Shown one piece after another: positions 20,560 to 30,999 of a stretch of 64,000 nucleotides of DNA (the first letter of the stretch is position 1; every line of letters begins with the position of its first letter). Source of the stretch: Agapetus fuscipes (taxonomy: Eukaryota > Arthropoda > Insecta > Trichoptera > Glossosomatidae); contig OX637345.1 of NCBI GenBank assembly GCA_951799405.1, positions 15,500,001-15,564,000 on the forward strand. Direction: 5' to 3'. A program made the position numbers and the translations under genes. The notes beneath the pieces are model-generated. The model was given only the letters and a program-made list of their open reading frames with translations. It ran no database searches and was not told where the DNA came from.

Positions 20560-21500
20560 TTTGTGTCACTTGGTCCGCAGTCGGGTGCTTACAAATTTCA
20601 CACAGCTGATTTGCGGTCAGAGTATGATGGAAAATATGTACTTATAATAAGAGTAGATCCGATCCATCTATAAACTATAATCTAAGTTGCAAAGATATCG
20701 CCCCCTTAAGGAGAAACTGAATAAGTGCTGATTCACTGATTTGATTAATCGTGGATACAACGTTCTATAGGGTGTAATTCCTCATAGGAAGTGAACTAAT
20801 TATAAGAAAGTGCGAAAAAGGTCCAAACTATAGGACGTATTTCGTCTGATTTTATATTGTTACGAAAGTTTGAGTTCGTGTGGACGTGTGTCTAGGCACG
20901 CTTATTTGGTGTGTATGCTGTCTCTGGTATAGTGTGGAACAATGCTCTATGAAGATATCTACCATGCTCTCGAACATGCAAGAATCGTCTCTGCCGCACA
21001 TGTATATACCTACGAGCAAAGATTCTGTGGGACGGACAGAGTCGCTTTGATCATTGTAACGCAAAAACCTGTGAAAAATATACCTTGTGAAATAAATATA
21101 AATCGCAGTTTAATTAAAAATAACTCCAAATTAAATCATAACGATATGTTTCTACCATCAGTTTCCCGAAAAGCGTGTTAAGGGTGAAGGGGAGGGGGGG
21201 GGGGGATGATGGTGATGATGCTGGGGTGGTTCGTTTGGCGACGACACAATTTAGAAAATTCCAGAAAGAAAAAGTAAAGGAGAGGATGGGTAGGACAGAA
21301 TATCAATGCGACTAAGTATTATTGGATCCGAAAGGAAAGGTAAGGTAAGGAAAAAGAAAGAAAGGAATTGTCAGATTGTTAAGAAATGTTTTCCTTTCTG
21401 TGATCACAAAGGGAGGGAAAAGAAAAGAATCCAGTTGTGTATCTGTGTACCTATGATAATATGTTCTCGCTGAAAATAACCTGCATCTTGTCCGTATGGA
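20560..21500. other. No recognised gene; G-rich tract
   Basis: A G run lies at ~21,190-21,205. TGTTACGAAAG at 20,859 followed by an AATAAA at ~21,092 looks LTR-like, but no matching end or target duplication was found. Confidence 0.35.
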
Positions 21501-21508
21501 TTTGAGTA

Positions 21509-23178
21509 GGGGAGACCGGGTATGGTTGTCTCACGGGTTGGTTGTCACAGTGACCATTACAGAAAACTAAACGAAAGAATGAACCCATTGGTCGGCGTCA
21601 AAGCATCGTGAGGGTAACCCCCACCTCTCTACTTCATCTCAGTCTGCCCTGAGATATCATGACGGAGATATGTGCGTTTGTTTTTTTCATACAGTGAAAG
21701 TATTTTTTTTGTGCAATTGTGGGAGTCTTGTAAGTATACTTAATTATTGCCTAATAATATATCTTTTGGTGTATTTATGATGTCCAATATGTGTTTCGTG
21801 GTATCCTAATATTACTTTTTTAAATAAATATTGTTTTCAACTTATTTTGAGAGGTTATTTTTGACAAAGTGATTTGGGGCAGGTTGTCTCAGGTTGCCGG
21901 GGGCTGGTAGTCTCATGTGACAACCAACACCGTGCTTGTATGTTGTCGGTTTTTTTTTGCTTTTTGGGATTGCGTTACTTTTAAAGCTTATTTTTTCAGA
22001 GTTCATCATAAAAATGCCCAGAAATCACAAAAAAAGTCAAATCGAGGGCTTGTTTCACCAGCATTGATGTTGCCAACTGCAAGAGAAGTAAAAAGCCATG
22101 GCAAGTCTTATCAGGTCTGTCGCTAAGGATTTTGAAAAAAATTATCGCACTATGACAAGGTATTGTAATAAATTCACACCAGAAGAGATAAGCAACACGG
22201 TCGCATCAACACCATCTACAAAAATAGGCTATCAAAGGAATCGACAGATTTATACCGATGAACAAGAAAAAGAACTAGAAGATGAAAAAAGGAACAAGAA
22301 GCAAAAAAGAAGAAAGTATCGAAACGAGTATTCAGTGAAAAAGAGGAAAATATAAAGGTTTCTAAAGGAAAGAAAGTTAAGAAGAAAACAATTGATAATG
22401 ACGATGACGATGAAGAGTTTTGCTAGGTCTGTTTGTCTCCCTACTCTGCTAGCAAGTCTAGGGCAGTCTGGGTTCAGTGCCAGGATTGCAAGTCGTGGGC
22501 TCACGAAGCATGCACACCTGGGACAGCATATTACATTTGCCAAAATTGTGATTCGGAATATTCAGACTATTTTTTTTAGAATAAATAAATATAATTTCTC
22601 TAAATTAATATTACTTTTGGATGGTTGGTGCATTAACACTGTGAAAACTCATTTTATCTTTAGTTATTCAAACACTGTTTTAACTCTTTATTATTAATTA
22701 TTTAGACATCACGTGTGTAATCTCAAGATTAAGTTATTTTTATTACCAAAACTCTAAGTTTGTGCCATAAGTACAAGTTATTCGTTGTAGCGATTTTTTA
22801 AATGTCTTTCTTATTATGAGTAAATAAAACATTCATTTATTGGGTATAATTTGTGTATAACATTAATCATTAATAAAAATACTCATTTGATTTTAAAAAA
22901 GTGTTTCTTCTCATATTCTGCCCTTAAATCGATATGTGACTTCTTACCCCAGACGGTGTGACAACCATCCCCGACACGGGGCTAAAAGTCACACTTCTCA
23001 TTTTTCACAAACACAGTTATATTTCCTCGAAAGATACTATTAGATACTATTTCTTCGTTTATATTGAAATAAGAATAATAGGACTATCCATTGATATATA
23101 GATGTCGTTAATAAATTATGAAAATAGGTACTAAAAATGCAAAAGAAAAAAAATGTGACTTCCAACCCCGGTCTCCCC
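21509..23178 (+). mobile_element. Internally deleted pogo/Tigger-type DNA transposon
   Basis: Left end GGGGAGACCGGGTATGGTTG, right end complement GGGGAGACCGGGGTTGG. TA lies on both outer sides (21,507-21,508; 23,179-23,180), as required for the Tc1/mariner/pogo superfamily. GGTTGTC/GACAACC words repeat near both ends. The coding remnant at 22,014-22,577 keeps the N-terminal DNA-binding part and a C-terminal zinc finger but not the DDE catalytic domain. Confidence 0.85.
22014..22577 (+). pseudogene. pogo/Tigger transposase remnant: HTH end plus PHD-like finger, DDE core deleted
   Basis: The start ATG at 22,014 (MPRNHKK) is followed after a frameshift by KSNRGLVSPALMLPTAREVK and KSHGKSY. A second shift leads to IRSVAKDFEKNYRTMTRYCN and NTVASTPSTKIGYQRNRQ. 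These are the helix-turn-helix (Psq/CENP-B-like) N-terminus of Tigger/pogo transposases. The frame then jumps straight into a Lys/Arg-rich stretch. After an acidic run come cysteine pairs: C-stop-VC, VQCQDCKSWAHEAC, YYICQNC and a terminal stop. The spacing resembles the PHD-like finger seen at the C-terminus of some insect pogo-family transposases. The DDE catalytic region (~250 residues) is missing. Two frameshifts and a TAG at 22,424-22,426 make it non-functional. Confidence 0.8.
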
Positions 23179-23223
23179 TACGTACTTTTGTTATCCATTT
23201 CTGTTTGAAACCAAAGAATATAC

Positions 23224-23545
23224 TGTAACTGTAACTCTGTCGCCATTCCGCTGGGGTTGGCCAGAGCCTCTGCAGAGTTGTCTCCATTTTTTCCTATCCT
23301 TACATAACTCTTTCAGTTCATTCATATCCATCACCTTTTCATACATTTTCTTCTTTTACGCTCACTTTGTATATCCCATTCTTTCACAATCTCCTCAATC
23401 TGATCACTCCATACTTTTCTCGGTCGTCGCTTCCCCCTTTTTCCTTTCACACTTTCTTTGTATACATACTTTGTCAGTCTATCATCCTTCATTCTTTCCA
23501 CATGCCCAAAACATCTCATCGCATTCTTATGTACCTTAACATAGA
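23224..23545 (-). pseudogene. RTE-C 3' end
   Basis: Minus strand: MRCFGHVERMKDDRLTKYVY, KGKRGKRRPRKVWSDQIEEI, QSERKRRKCMKR, then the KKWRQLCRGSG-like end and ACAGTTACAGTTACAG at 23,224. Decayed but readable. Confidence 0.8.
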
Positions 23546-23652
23546 TACGAGTACTAAATAGTACTAAAACAGCGTTACAGTTAATTTTCTTGTTTCTGTA
23601 TCATTAATTTATTTATTTATATGTGTTTTTGTTGTTGTAATTTATATGTAAG

Positions 23653-23878
23653 ACCGGTCCATAGTCTAGTGCTAACGTTTCGGACTCGTAAATATAAGGT
23701 TGTGTATCGGACTACTAGAAATATACCATTTATTTTTGCAAAAAATGCTCTTTGCTGGGTTAAAACAAACATTGCCTTTACCAAAGACAGGTCACGAAAG
23801 TTGCATCCAGAATTACAGCAATTGGATCTTGCTTGAGAATTGGCGCTTTGCAGCGACGACTTACCTCGTAAAAAGTCC
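23653..23878 (+). mobile_element. SINE-1 5' module (joined to SINE-2)
   Basis: GACCGGTCCATAGTCTAGTG is the head; the body ends at ACCTCGTAAAAAGTC and passes directly into the SINE-2 head. The same junction (CTCGTAAAAAG) occurs at 33,327. Confidence 0.8.
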
Positions 23879-24200
23879 AGTCGATGGCTCGCTTAGTTGG
23901 TAGAATGCTTGCATTCCATGCCGAGAGCAAAGGGTTCGATCCCCACCAAGGATGAAATGATTTCCCCTTCCCGTGTTTATTTCAAACCCAAAATAAATAC
24001 CGGCAGGGCTTACTCAGCTTTCATAAAAAATGTGAACGAGCCCCCTCGGGAGCTGAGAAAACCTCACTTCAACTGGCGTGGTTTGCGTGAGACCGGCCCC
24101 CATTTTCGTAAAAAAAATAGGTCCCGAATCGCCACATGCGACTCCTGTGGGGATAACACAGGCAAGAAGTTCCATTAATTGTGTAGCTTAGTTTCGAAGG
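23879..24200 (+). mobile_element. SINE-2 complete copy
   Basis: Head GTCGATGGCTCGCTTAGTTG (A box), B box AGGGTTCGATCCCC. The body (AAACCCAAAATAAATACCGG, CCCCCTCGGGAGCTGAG) and the end GTGTAGCTTAGTTTCG follow. The anticodon loop region reads TTGCATTCCATGC. Confidence 0.85.
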
Positions 24201-24253
24201 GAGTTCACGTAAATGTTTTAGTCTCGTTGTATAAAATATTTAACCTTATCAAA

Positions 24254-24500
24254 CAGTACCCTTAGTACGAGTTGCAAAACTTGAGAAAAGTAAAGTTTAC
24301 GGAAAATATTAAAGAGTGATTTCTCCCAAAATCTGCCGTTTTTTGTTTCTTACACTTTATGGTCTTAGCAAAAGAGTTACTGTGATGAAGAAAATCAAGT
24401 TCAAACAAACAAAAACTGCAGATTTTGGGGGAAATAACTCTTTAATAATTGCCGTAAACTTTACATTACTCAAGTTTTGCCACTCGTACTAAGGGTACTG
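24254..24500. mobile_element. Palindromic MITE (CAGTACCCTTAGTACGAG termini)
   Basis: The left arm CAGTACCCTTAGTACGAGTT and the right arm (complement) are ~110-bp inverted repeats with a short centre around TTACACTTTATGGTCTTAGC. No coding frame. A fragment of the centre recurs at 35,172-35,235. A target duplication was not evident. Confidence 0.75.
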
Positions 24501-24504
24501 TAAT

Positions 24505-24925
24505 AGTAATTTTATCTCGCATGTAAATGCATGTAGTCTTTTTTTTTGTATATTCAACTATTACAGTGCTATTCACGAGGCATTTGATCCATAGCTGCTC
24601 TCCAGATCATTGTTTTTTTTGTATGGTAAGCTCACTATAGGCTGCGGACGAGCCATGGCTTTGCCGTTTGAGAATAACGCCGTTAAAGCCGTGAGAAGTC
24701 ACGAACTGAGACAAAACCTTGTACATTTTATTGCACCATTAACAATATTAAATTGTGAAATATTTATATTGGCTGATTCGGTTTGTGAGCGAACGGCCTT
24801 GGGATGACATGGCGTGCCTTGCTGGGACCACTCCCCTGCAATGGATTTCACTACAATCTCATACTTGTAATGGTCTATAATCTAAGTTGCAAAGACGCAT
24901 GAACGAGCTGTACAAAGACGTAAGC
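24505..24925. other. No recognised feature
   Basis: Unassigned DNA. A short frame at 24,610-24,807 has no recognisable motif. Confidence 0.35.
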
Positions 24926-24927
24926 AG

Positions 24928-24966
24928 TCGGTGGTATGGCCGAGGGAATCAAGTGGCCGATCTTTC
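24928..24966 (+). mobile_element. SINE-3 head scrap
   Basis: GGTGGTATGGCCGAGGGAAT followed by CAAGTGGCCGATCTTTCTAG is the A-box half of SINE-3, cut by the SINE-2 copy. Confidence 0.6.
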
Positions 24967-25540
24967 TAGTCGCATGTGGCGAGTTGAACCTATTTATTTT
25001 TACAGGTAAGGGGCTGTCCATATATTACGTCATTCGCATTAAGGGGGGGGGAGTCTGGTCTGCGGATGATGGCAAATGATGTACGAGTACCAAAAGTGAC
25101 GTTGTTCTTGTAAATACCAATTTCTACAAAATATACAAAATATTATGTAAGTAATATAACATTATTAATTATTAAGCTCATCCATTATTACAGCAAGAGG
25201 GGGGGGGGTCATTAGATAATGACTATAGGATGATTGTAAGAGGGGGGGAGGGGTCGAAAATCGGCCAAAATCGATTACGTAATTTATGGACGGCCCCTAA
25301 AGGGGGCGGCCTTACGCTAACCACTGCAGTTGAAGTGGGGGTTTCCCAGCTCTCGAGGGAGTTGATACTCATATCTTGTGAAGGTTGAGTAAACCTTGCC
25401 GGTATTTTATTTTGGGGCTTGAAATAAACACCGAAACGGGAAATCATTTCTGACAACCTCGGTGGGATTCGAACCCGAGCTCTCGGCAAGGAAAGCAGGC
25501 ACTCTACCAACTTTGCAATCGATCGGACTAACAACCAAGA
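24967..25540 (-). mobile_element. SINE-2 copy carrying a nested MITE
   Basis: SINE-2 sequence runs to TACAGGTAA at 25,009, is interrupted by the MITE, and resumes with TAAAGGGGGCGGCC at 25,298 through the B box near 25,470. The uninterrupted version is at 16,692. Confidence 0.85.
25010..25297. mobile_element. MITE with GGGGCTGTCCAT termini, TAA duplication
   Basis: Same family as 13,564-13,848. TAA at 25,007-25,009 and 25,298-25,300. Insertion into SINE-2 makes both borders exact. Confidence 0.9.
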
Positions 25541-25544
25541 AAAT

Positions 25545-26160
25545 GTATTTCTTTTGATTGACGGTTTTTTTAAATGGCAAAAAAACAGGGCGTTAAAAAA
25601 GTTAATTTTAAGTTTGTTCCGCAACATTATTACACCATGAATATAATATTCTGATAACAATGCAACAACTTTTGGGTCACAATGTAAAAAAGCGTACTTA
25701 CAAAACGCTTAAAATGCGTACAAAACTTGGGCCGAATCTGTTTTTTGTCCTTGCGGTGTGTTTGAAACAAGACGCAGAAAAAATCCCAAAATGTAGCCGA
25801 CATTAAATTGTATGAAACGTCTTAAAAAATTAACGACTCTTGTTAATTGACGCTCTTGACGCAATCTTGGGTGTCCTAGAGCAGTGGCGTAACCAAAAGT
25901 GGGAGGCTGTGATTTCAAAAATATTTTATTAGGTTTACCAAATTCATCCTGGATTGTTGTACCTTTATTTTATTTTTTTGATATGTTTAAAAAATTTAAA
26001 CTTACTACTAGGCTTTACCCCTATTCTGTAGTATTTTATGGAAATAAATCTAACTCTCTTTCTATCTATTTACCGATCTATCTATCTATCTATCTATTTT
26101 GTCAAAAAACGTTGAAAATTCTCAACACCTGTCATTTCACACATGTGCAAGTATTTTCTT
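25545..26160. other. No gene; (TCTA)n microsatellite
   Basis: Unassigned, except a short (ATCT)n run at about 26,062-26,098. Confidence 0.4.
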
Positions 26161-26162
26161 TG

Positions 26163-26475
26163 TAGGTTGGTAGGAGGCTGACCACCCATACTGTAAAAAA
26201 TGTCTCCCATGTATTAGGGAAGCTCGTCAAAAGTTGTAGGGCCATGTTAATTTACGTAATATGTAATCTAAGTTGCAAAGATATATTGGCATTTAAGGAT
26301 CATATTTAATGCATGCTCGCAAGCAGGCACATGTCAGCTCGCGCTTACACAAGCTGCATGTGTACTTAATAGAAAATTAAGTAAACCTCACATGAATATC
26401 AACTTTTTAATTCCTACAGCCTTTCCCTGAAACCTGGGTTTCCTTGGTAAAAAGTGAATCAAGTTTTTACAGCAT
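26163..26475. mobile_element. Two decayed T3 units, head-to-tail inverted
   Basis: A plus-strand partial copy (26,163-26,260, starting GGTTGGTAGGAGGCTGACCA) abuts a minus-strand copy (26,262-26,475, tail AATCTAAGTTGCAAAGATAT). Their tails meet. Confidence 0.7.
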
Positions 26476-26480
26476 AGGGC

Positions 26481-26540
26481 AGTGGTTTCCAAACTGGGGG
26501 CCATAGCTCGCGCCTCCCCTGGGAGGCGCGAGCTATGGCC
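26481..26540. repeat. hAT-like terminus with perfect 20-bp hairpin
   Basis: CAGTGGTTTCCAAACTGGGG resembles hAT (Charlie-type) ends. Directly after it GGCCATAGCTCGCGCCTCCC, two bases, and its exact complement form a hairpin (26,499-26,540). The opposite terminus was not found. Confidence 0.5.
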
Positions 26541-26744
26541 AGGAGAGGCGCCAAAAATGTGTCTATAGTAGTATTAGTATGAATATTAAGAAATAAAATG
26601 TAGAAAGCCATCAACCTATTAGTCAAGGAAGTCAAAAAAAATCTGAAAGTGAAGTAGAATTAATTGAAATGAAAATCCAAACTTAAAAAAAAATTATATT
26701 TTGTATTGTTTGTGTATTAACACTGTGAAAATTCATTTTGTTTC

Positions 26745-27001
26745 AATTTATAATTTTTGATGAAATTTTTCAAGCAAAACACTGTTTATTTTCACTATAG
26801 ACTTTATTTAAAAGATTAAAATCTTTAAAACAAAATTACGAACGTTTTCGACCTAGAAGGTCATCATCAGATACCTGATGATGACCTTCTAGGTCGAAAA
26901 CGTTCGTAATTTTGTTTTAAAGATTTTAATCTTTTAAATAAAGTCTATAGTGAAAATAAACAGTGTTTTGCTTCAAAAATTTCATCCAAAAATTATAAAT
27001 T
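26745..27001. repeat. 257-bp near-perfect palindrome with two hammerhead-core-like cores
   Basis: Arms 26,745-26,870 and 26,875-27,001 are inverted copies with only a few mismatches and a 4-bp centre (ATAC). Each arm carries CTGATGA, T, GACC/GGTC hairpin, GAAA (26,846-26,870 minus; 26,875-26,899 plus). Confidence 0.9.
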
Positions 27002-27212
27002 AAAAAAAAATGTTAAAAGAGTCCTTTCGTGGCATCCTTGACTTTCTCTTAGTGTACGCCCCTGGAATGTCTTGACAGTGGCACGCATTGTATTCACAGA
27101 GTCGCTATAATAATAATAATCTCCCTCGGCGTTGCACAATAGCTGGAGCGTTAAACATGCAATTAAAGTAGGCGTTTAGGCGACTCTGAATACCAGCGCA
27201 CTGTATTAGTCT

Positions 27213-27475
27213 AAAATCTAAATCTAAGCTGCAAAGATATAAGTATCATTTGAGATTCATATTAAATGCATTCCCACAGGCAGACACGCATAATTTCGCG
27301 CTCACACATGCCGCATGTGTACCTACAGTATAAAAACCCAAGCTCAAATGAACATAAGCCTCACAACTTTTGCCGACATTCCCTGACACAGGGGTGACAT
27401 TGGCAAAGTGAACCTTTTTTTACAGTATGGGTGGTCAGCCTCATACCAACCTACCTATAAGTCAAGGAATAAGAA
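27213..27475 (-). mobile_element. T3 unit
   Basis: Tail AATCTAAATCTAAGCTGCAA at 27,213. The recurrent start lies at CTATAAGTCAAGGAA near 27,468 and carries a small duplication (CCTACCTATAAG). Confidence 0.85.
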
Positions 27476-27805
27476 CTGTATATTTGTGGTGAAGTTTGTT
27501 GTTCCACAAAAAACAAAAGAGGCGCGATCTCATTTTCATTATAAATTTTGAAAACTTGAAGTCTTTTTTTTTAGCGATTCATCCGGATCGAAGGACCACA
27601 ATGTTTCTTCATTATTAGACAGAGAATGGACCAAGACAACAGTAACTGGAGGAGGTTGTAGGAGGCCTATGCGGCGAAAGTCAGGGGCCCCTCACCCCCT
27701 TAGCCCCTCCCCCCCCCCTCTCACTAACCCCACCAAAAGATATACTTATTGCAAACCACGACATATTATATTAATATTAATAAATTTCATTGTCCAATCA
27801 AATTC
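27476..27805. other. No recognised feature; C-rich run
   Basis: Contains a C-rich run at ~27,690-27,720. Otherwise unassigned. Confidence 0.4.
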
Positions 27806-28060
27806 CTTGACTTATAGGTTGGTATGCGGCTGACCACCCATACTGTAAAAAATGGTTCACTTTGCCAATGTCACCCCTGTTTCAGGGAAGGACGGCAAGA
27901 GTTGCAGGGCTTATGTTCATTTGAGATTGGGTTTTTATATTGTAGGTCCACATGCGGCATGTGTTAGCGCGAAATTATACATGTCTGCTTGTGGGAATGC
28001 ATTTAATATAAATCTTAAATGATATATATCTTTGCAGCTTAGATTAGATTAGATTTAAAT
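27806..28060 (+). mobile_element. T3 unit
   Basis: Starts TTCCTTGACTTATAGGTTGG and ends with CTTTGCAGCTTAGATTAGAT. A well-preserved stand-alone copy. Confidence 0.9.
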
Positions 28061-28600
28061 TAGATAGAGCTCGATGGACCAAAATGTTTAGGATTTGGCT
28101 GTGGTTTGGCGTTGAGGTTATTTGCTGGAAAGATCCGTCTTGATGATGCAGCACTTTCATGTATTACATTATTCATTTTAAATGAATCTTCACAATGTAA
28201 ATAACTCAATAGGTACACAAACCCTGAAACTTTTAGAAATAAGAATAACAATAATATTGTTAGTATAATTGTTTCTAGCTAAGTCCCCTTTTGGTTGTCG
28301 TGTTGAAATACCATCAAACAATAACCCACAAATGTGTCAAGCAAAAATCCGAATTCCTAGATTTCTGTAATGGTTTTTGCTGTCGCCATTGTCATGGATT
28401 CGTTACACCCAAAATGCATTCTTATTGTCAAGTGGGATACGTTGTAACTCTGATATTCGCGTGCTTTGAAATACGTACAAATTGGACATCTTAATTGTTT
28501 GGTTAAATTTATTTTATTTGTTACCGATTAAAATAGCGCCTCTACAACTTCTAACTTCATCCATATATAAGGATTATTTATTTTAACGTACACATAATTG
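28061..28600. other. No recognised feature
   Basis: Two short frames on opposite strands (28,060-28,251 and 28,291-28,494) show no family motif. Confidence 0.35.
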
Positions 28601-28605
28601 AAGAG

Positions 28606-28990
28606 CGCCGTTTTTGTGTGTGTCACACCTCAAGGGCCCTCTCAAATCACGGATAAGATTTTTTTGTAAAGATGCGTCTCTAGTGCTCCTTTAAAGATAC
28701 CAACAGTTTTTGCCTTCCTCACATTAGGTGGTAGTCTGTTCCACTCCATTGGGCCCGCAAACCGGAAAGCACGGTCCCCAAAATTAGTGCGTGTCTGACG
28801 TGACGGCTGGACTAAGTCAACCACCCCACACCCTGCAGATCTGAGAGTTTGGCGTCTCAAATCTATCTCAATAGGTGAGAACATGTCAGACAGGTATGAA
28901 GGAGCCGTACCATTGACAGCTTTGTAACCATCAGACAAACACGGTAGACCACCCTCTCCGGAAAACGAAGCCAATGCAGTTTTTTCAACA
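28606..28990 (-). pseudogene. CR1-type LINE C-terminus with the tail used by SINE-1
   Basis: Minus strand, open for 110 codons: GYKAVNGTAPSYLSDMFSPI, NFGDRAFRFAGPMEWNRLPP, NVRKAKTVGIFKGALETHLY and a stop (TGA). These are the post-RT motifs of CR1/L2-type LINEs (..N..AP.YL.D / F..RAF..AGP..WN.LP..VR / FK..LKT.L). Immediately after the stop the 3' UTR reads GAGGGCCCTTGAGGTGTGAC and then AACGGCGCTC, which is the 3' part of SINE-1 copies (12,900-12,950; 45,030-45,075). This LINE family is therefore the likely retrotransposition partner of SINE-1. Catalytic domains are lost by truncation. The clean frame suggests a fairly recent copy. Confidence 0.85.
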
Positions 28991-29399
28991 ATGGAGTAAT
29001 ATGATTAAATAGAAGTTTATAACTATCGCATTTATTGTTCTAAACACCATGCCGATCGAAAATATTCGGTTTCGGCTTTGGTTTGTAAGTGATAGCTTGG
29101 GCGTATACCGGGGCAGGCGTTCTAGTGCTGTTATTGTTTCGTTTGACAACGTCAACTTGTGGAAGCGATAATCGCCGTATCATCGGCCCAACTAGATATC
29201 TGCGTGAGACAATGGCCGCCGAGCGATTTGTCATTGCGGCTGTCACGGGCTCTACCTAATGGTGACGGAGTGAGGCTTAGCAAAGTATGACTATCTGTCT
29301 ATTGACAAATACGCTGAAGTACCACCAATATTCCGTATGTACTTGCCAATATTCTTTATGTACCCGACAGGGTGTAATTTAGAATCATCGAGTCTTTAA

Positions 29400-29555
29400 A
29401 TTCCTTCACTTATGGCTATCATTGCTTGCTTGTGCTCTGAGCTCCTTTGTCTTGTTTTACACTGGAGAGAGTGTTAGCCTCACGGGAGGGCCTTCTGCCA
29501 CTTGCATCTATATAACGTTTTGCATGCGAGTCCTGTGACACATCCCCGGATGCGT
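29400..29555 (+). mobile_element. Element D partial copy
   Basis: CACGGGAGGGCCTTCTGCCA and GCGAGTCCTGTGACACATCC match element D. The copy is cut after CCCCGGATG. Confidence 0.65.
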
Positions 29556-29803
29556 TGAAGGGTCAGAGAAGGGAGAAAATGTATGTACCTACTTGCAAAC
29601 GCTGTTAAGCTATACATACAGTGTAACTTCTTGCTGCGGCTGTCACGGGCTGTACCTAATGGTGACGGAGTGAGGCTTAGCAAAGTACGACAATCTGTCT
29701 ATTGACAAATACACTGAAATATCAATAATCTGTACTTGAAAACGCAACTAAGATACACGTGTAGTGTAACTTCTTGCTGCGGCTGTCACGGGCTCTACCT
29801 AAG

Positions 29804-29972
29804 ATCCCGTTCCCACTTGTCGGGTGTCGGATCCGTATATCAATCGGAGGTTCCAGTGGCAGATCATTATGTATGGAGCTATTCACACTTGTCGGAAACC
29901 GATATTGTCAAATGTTCTGCCACTGGAACCTCTGATTAATATACGGATCCGACACCCGACAAGTGGGAACGA
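29804..29972. mobile_element. MITE with GTTCCCACTTGTCGGGTGTC termini
   Basis: ~60-bp inverted repeats flank a ~55-bp centre. The neighbouring duplicate without insertion reads CTACCTAATGGTG, so the element split it with a TAA (possibly CTAA) duplication. A 3-bp TAA target suggests PIF/Harbinger, which is an inference. Confidence 0.75.
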
Positions 29973-30249
29973 GCTCTAATGGTGACTGAGTGAGGCTTAG
30001 CAAAGTACGACAATCTGTCTATCGACAAATACACTGAAATATCAATAATCTGTACTTGTAAACGCAACCAAGCTACACGTATAGTGTAACTTCTTGCCGC
30101 GTTATCCCACAGAATTTCAATGTCGATATATTTTTGCAACTTAATTTATAGATTGACTTTTTTTGACGGTTTTGTTGGTGTTATTAAAATTGTCATATTA
30201 CTACTCGTATATTTCTCATCGTAAAAATAATATTTTATAAGTTTTCTGA

Positions 30250-30640
30250 TGTAACTGTAACTCTGTCGCCATTCCGCTAAGGGTAGCCAGAGCCTCTGCA
30301 GAGCTGCCTCCATTGGTTCCTATCCTTACATACCTCTTTCATTTCATTCATACCCATCACATTTTTCAAATATTTTCATCTTTTACATACATTCACTTTG
30401 TGTATCCCATTCTTTCACAATCTTCTCAATCTGATCACTCCATGCATTTCTCAGTCGTCCCTTACCTCATTTTACTGTCACACTTCCTCTGTATGTACAC
30501 TGTATCAGTCTGTCATCATTCATTCTTTCCACATGCCCGAACCATCTCTTCACATTCTTTTGTACCTTAACTTTCACATCCTCTTTCTACTTACGTTTTT
30601 CTTTACCCATTCATTCCTGACTCTACCCTTCGCTACAGTC
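30250..30640 (-). pseudogene. RTE-C 3' end
   Basis: Minus strand: decayed GHVERMNDDRL, WSDQIEKIVKEWDTQSE, and the KDRKKWRQLC-like end with GTAACTGTAACTC tail sequence at ~30,250. Several stops. Confidence 0.7.
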
Positions 30641-30784
30641 TTCTCAATATTAATTTGTATTTATTTATTTGTTTCAGGTGAGTTGTGTTCTCCATACAAT
30701 AAATGCCAATTTCACATCCATTTTGCGTACTCTTCACCAAGTAAGATCTTTTATATCACATTATTTTGTATTGTGGTTTTTCTA

Positions 30785-30905
30785 ATCACGGTAACTGTAT
30801 CTAGCCGCTATTCCGCTAGGGGTGGCCAGTACCTCCGCAGATGCGTCTCGACTTTGGTCTGTCCTTATACGCTTCGTTCATCTCCTCAAAATTCATCAAC
30901 ATTCG
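30785..30905 (-). pseudogene. RTE-B/C-type 3' scrap
   Basis: The minus strand reads a decayed KEVCKDRPKSR..CGGTGHP end with GCGGAATAGCGGCTAGATAC tail DNA. Family placement is uncertain. Confidence 0.5.
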
Positions 30906-30939
30906 TTTAAGGTTCGTATTAAAGTGGAGCTTCCGGACG

Positions 30940-30970
30940 TTTCGCCCATATCTGCGACGGGTTTCTTCAG
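30940..30970 (-). ncRNA. Hammerhead-core-like hairpin (weak stem)
   Basis: Minus strand: CTGAAGA, AA, CCC/GGG stem with a long loop, C, GAAACG. Core strands are present, but the helix is only three pairs. Confidence 0.3.
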
Positions 30971-30999
30971 CGTGGAAGTAAAGTGCAGAAGATCTAATC

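Larger units (their letters stand above)
29230..30110. repeat. Local duplication block with SINE-2 ends
   Basis: The segment GCGGCTGTCACGGGCTCTAC, AATGGTGACGGAGTGAGG and CAATCTGTCTATTGACAAAT recurs near 29,237, 29,634, 29,780 and 29,985. It is interspersed with SINE-2 3' ends (29,600; 29,738; 30,060) and an element D fragment (29,400-29,555). It looks like successive tandem duplication of one mixed repeat. Confidence 0.65.

Noticed and set aside
20088..20673. Open frames with repeated THDRTTHDR-like or HVSFCHVSFC-like peptides on both strands
   Set aside because: They follow from a 15-bp tandem repeat, which keeps frames open; no start, domain or conservation supports a protein.
20859..21130. 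Possible LTR starting TGTTACGAAAG
   Set aside because: No matching CA end, target duplication or second copy could be found by eye.
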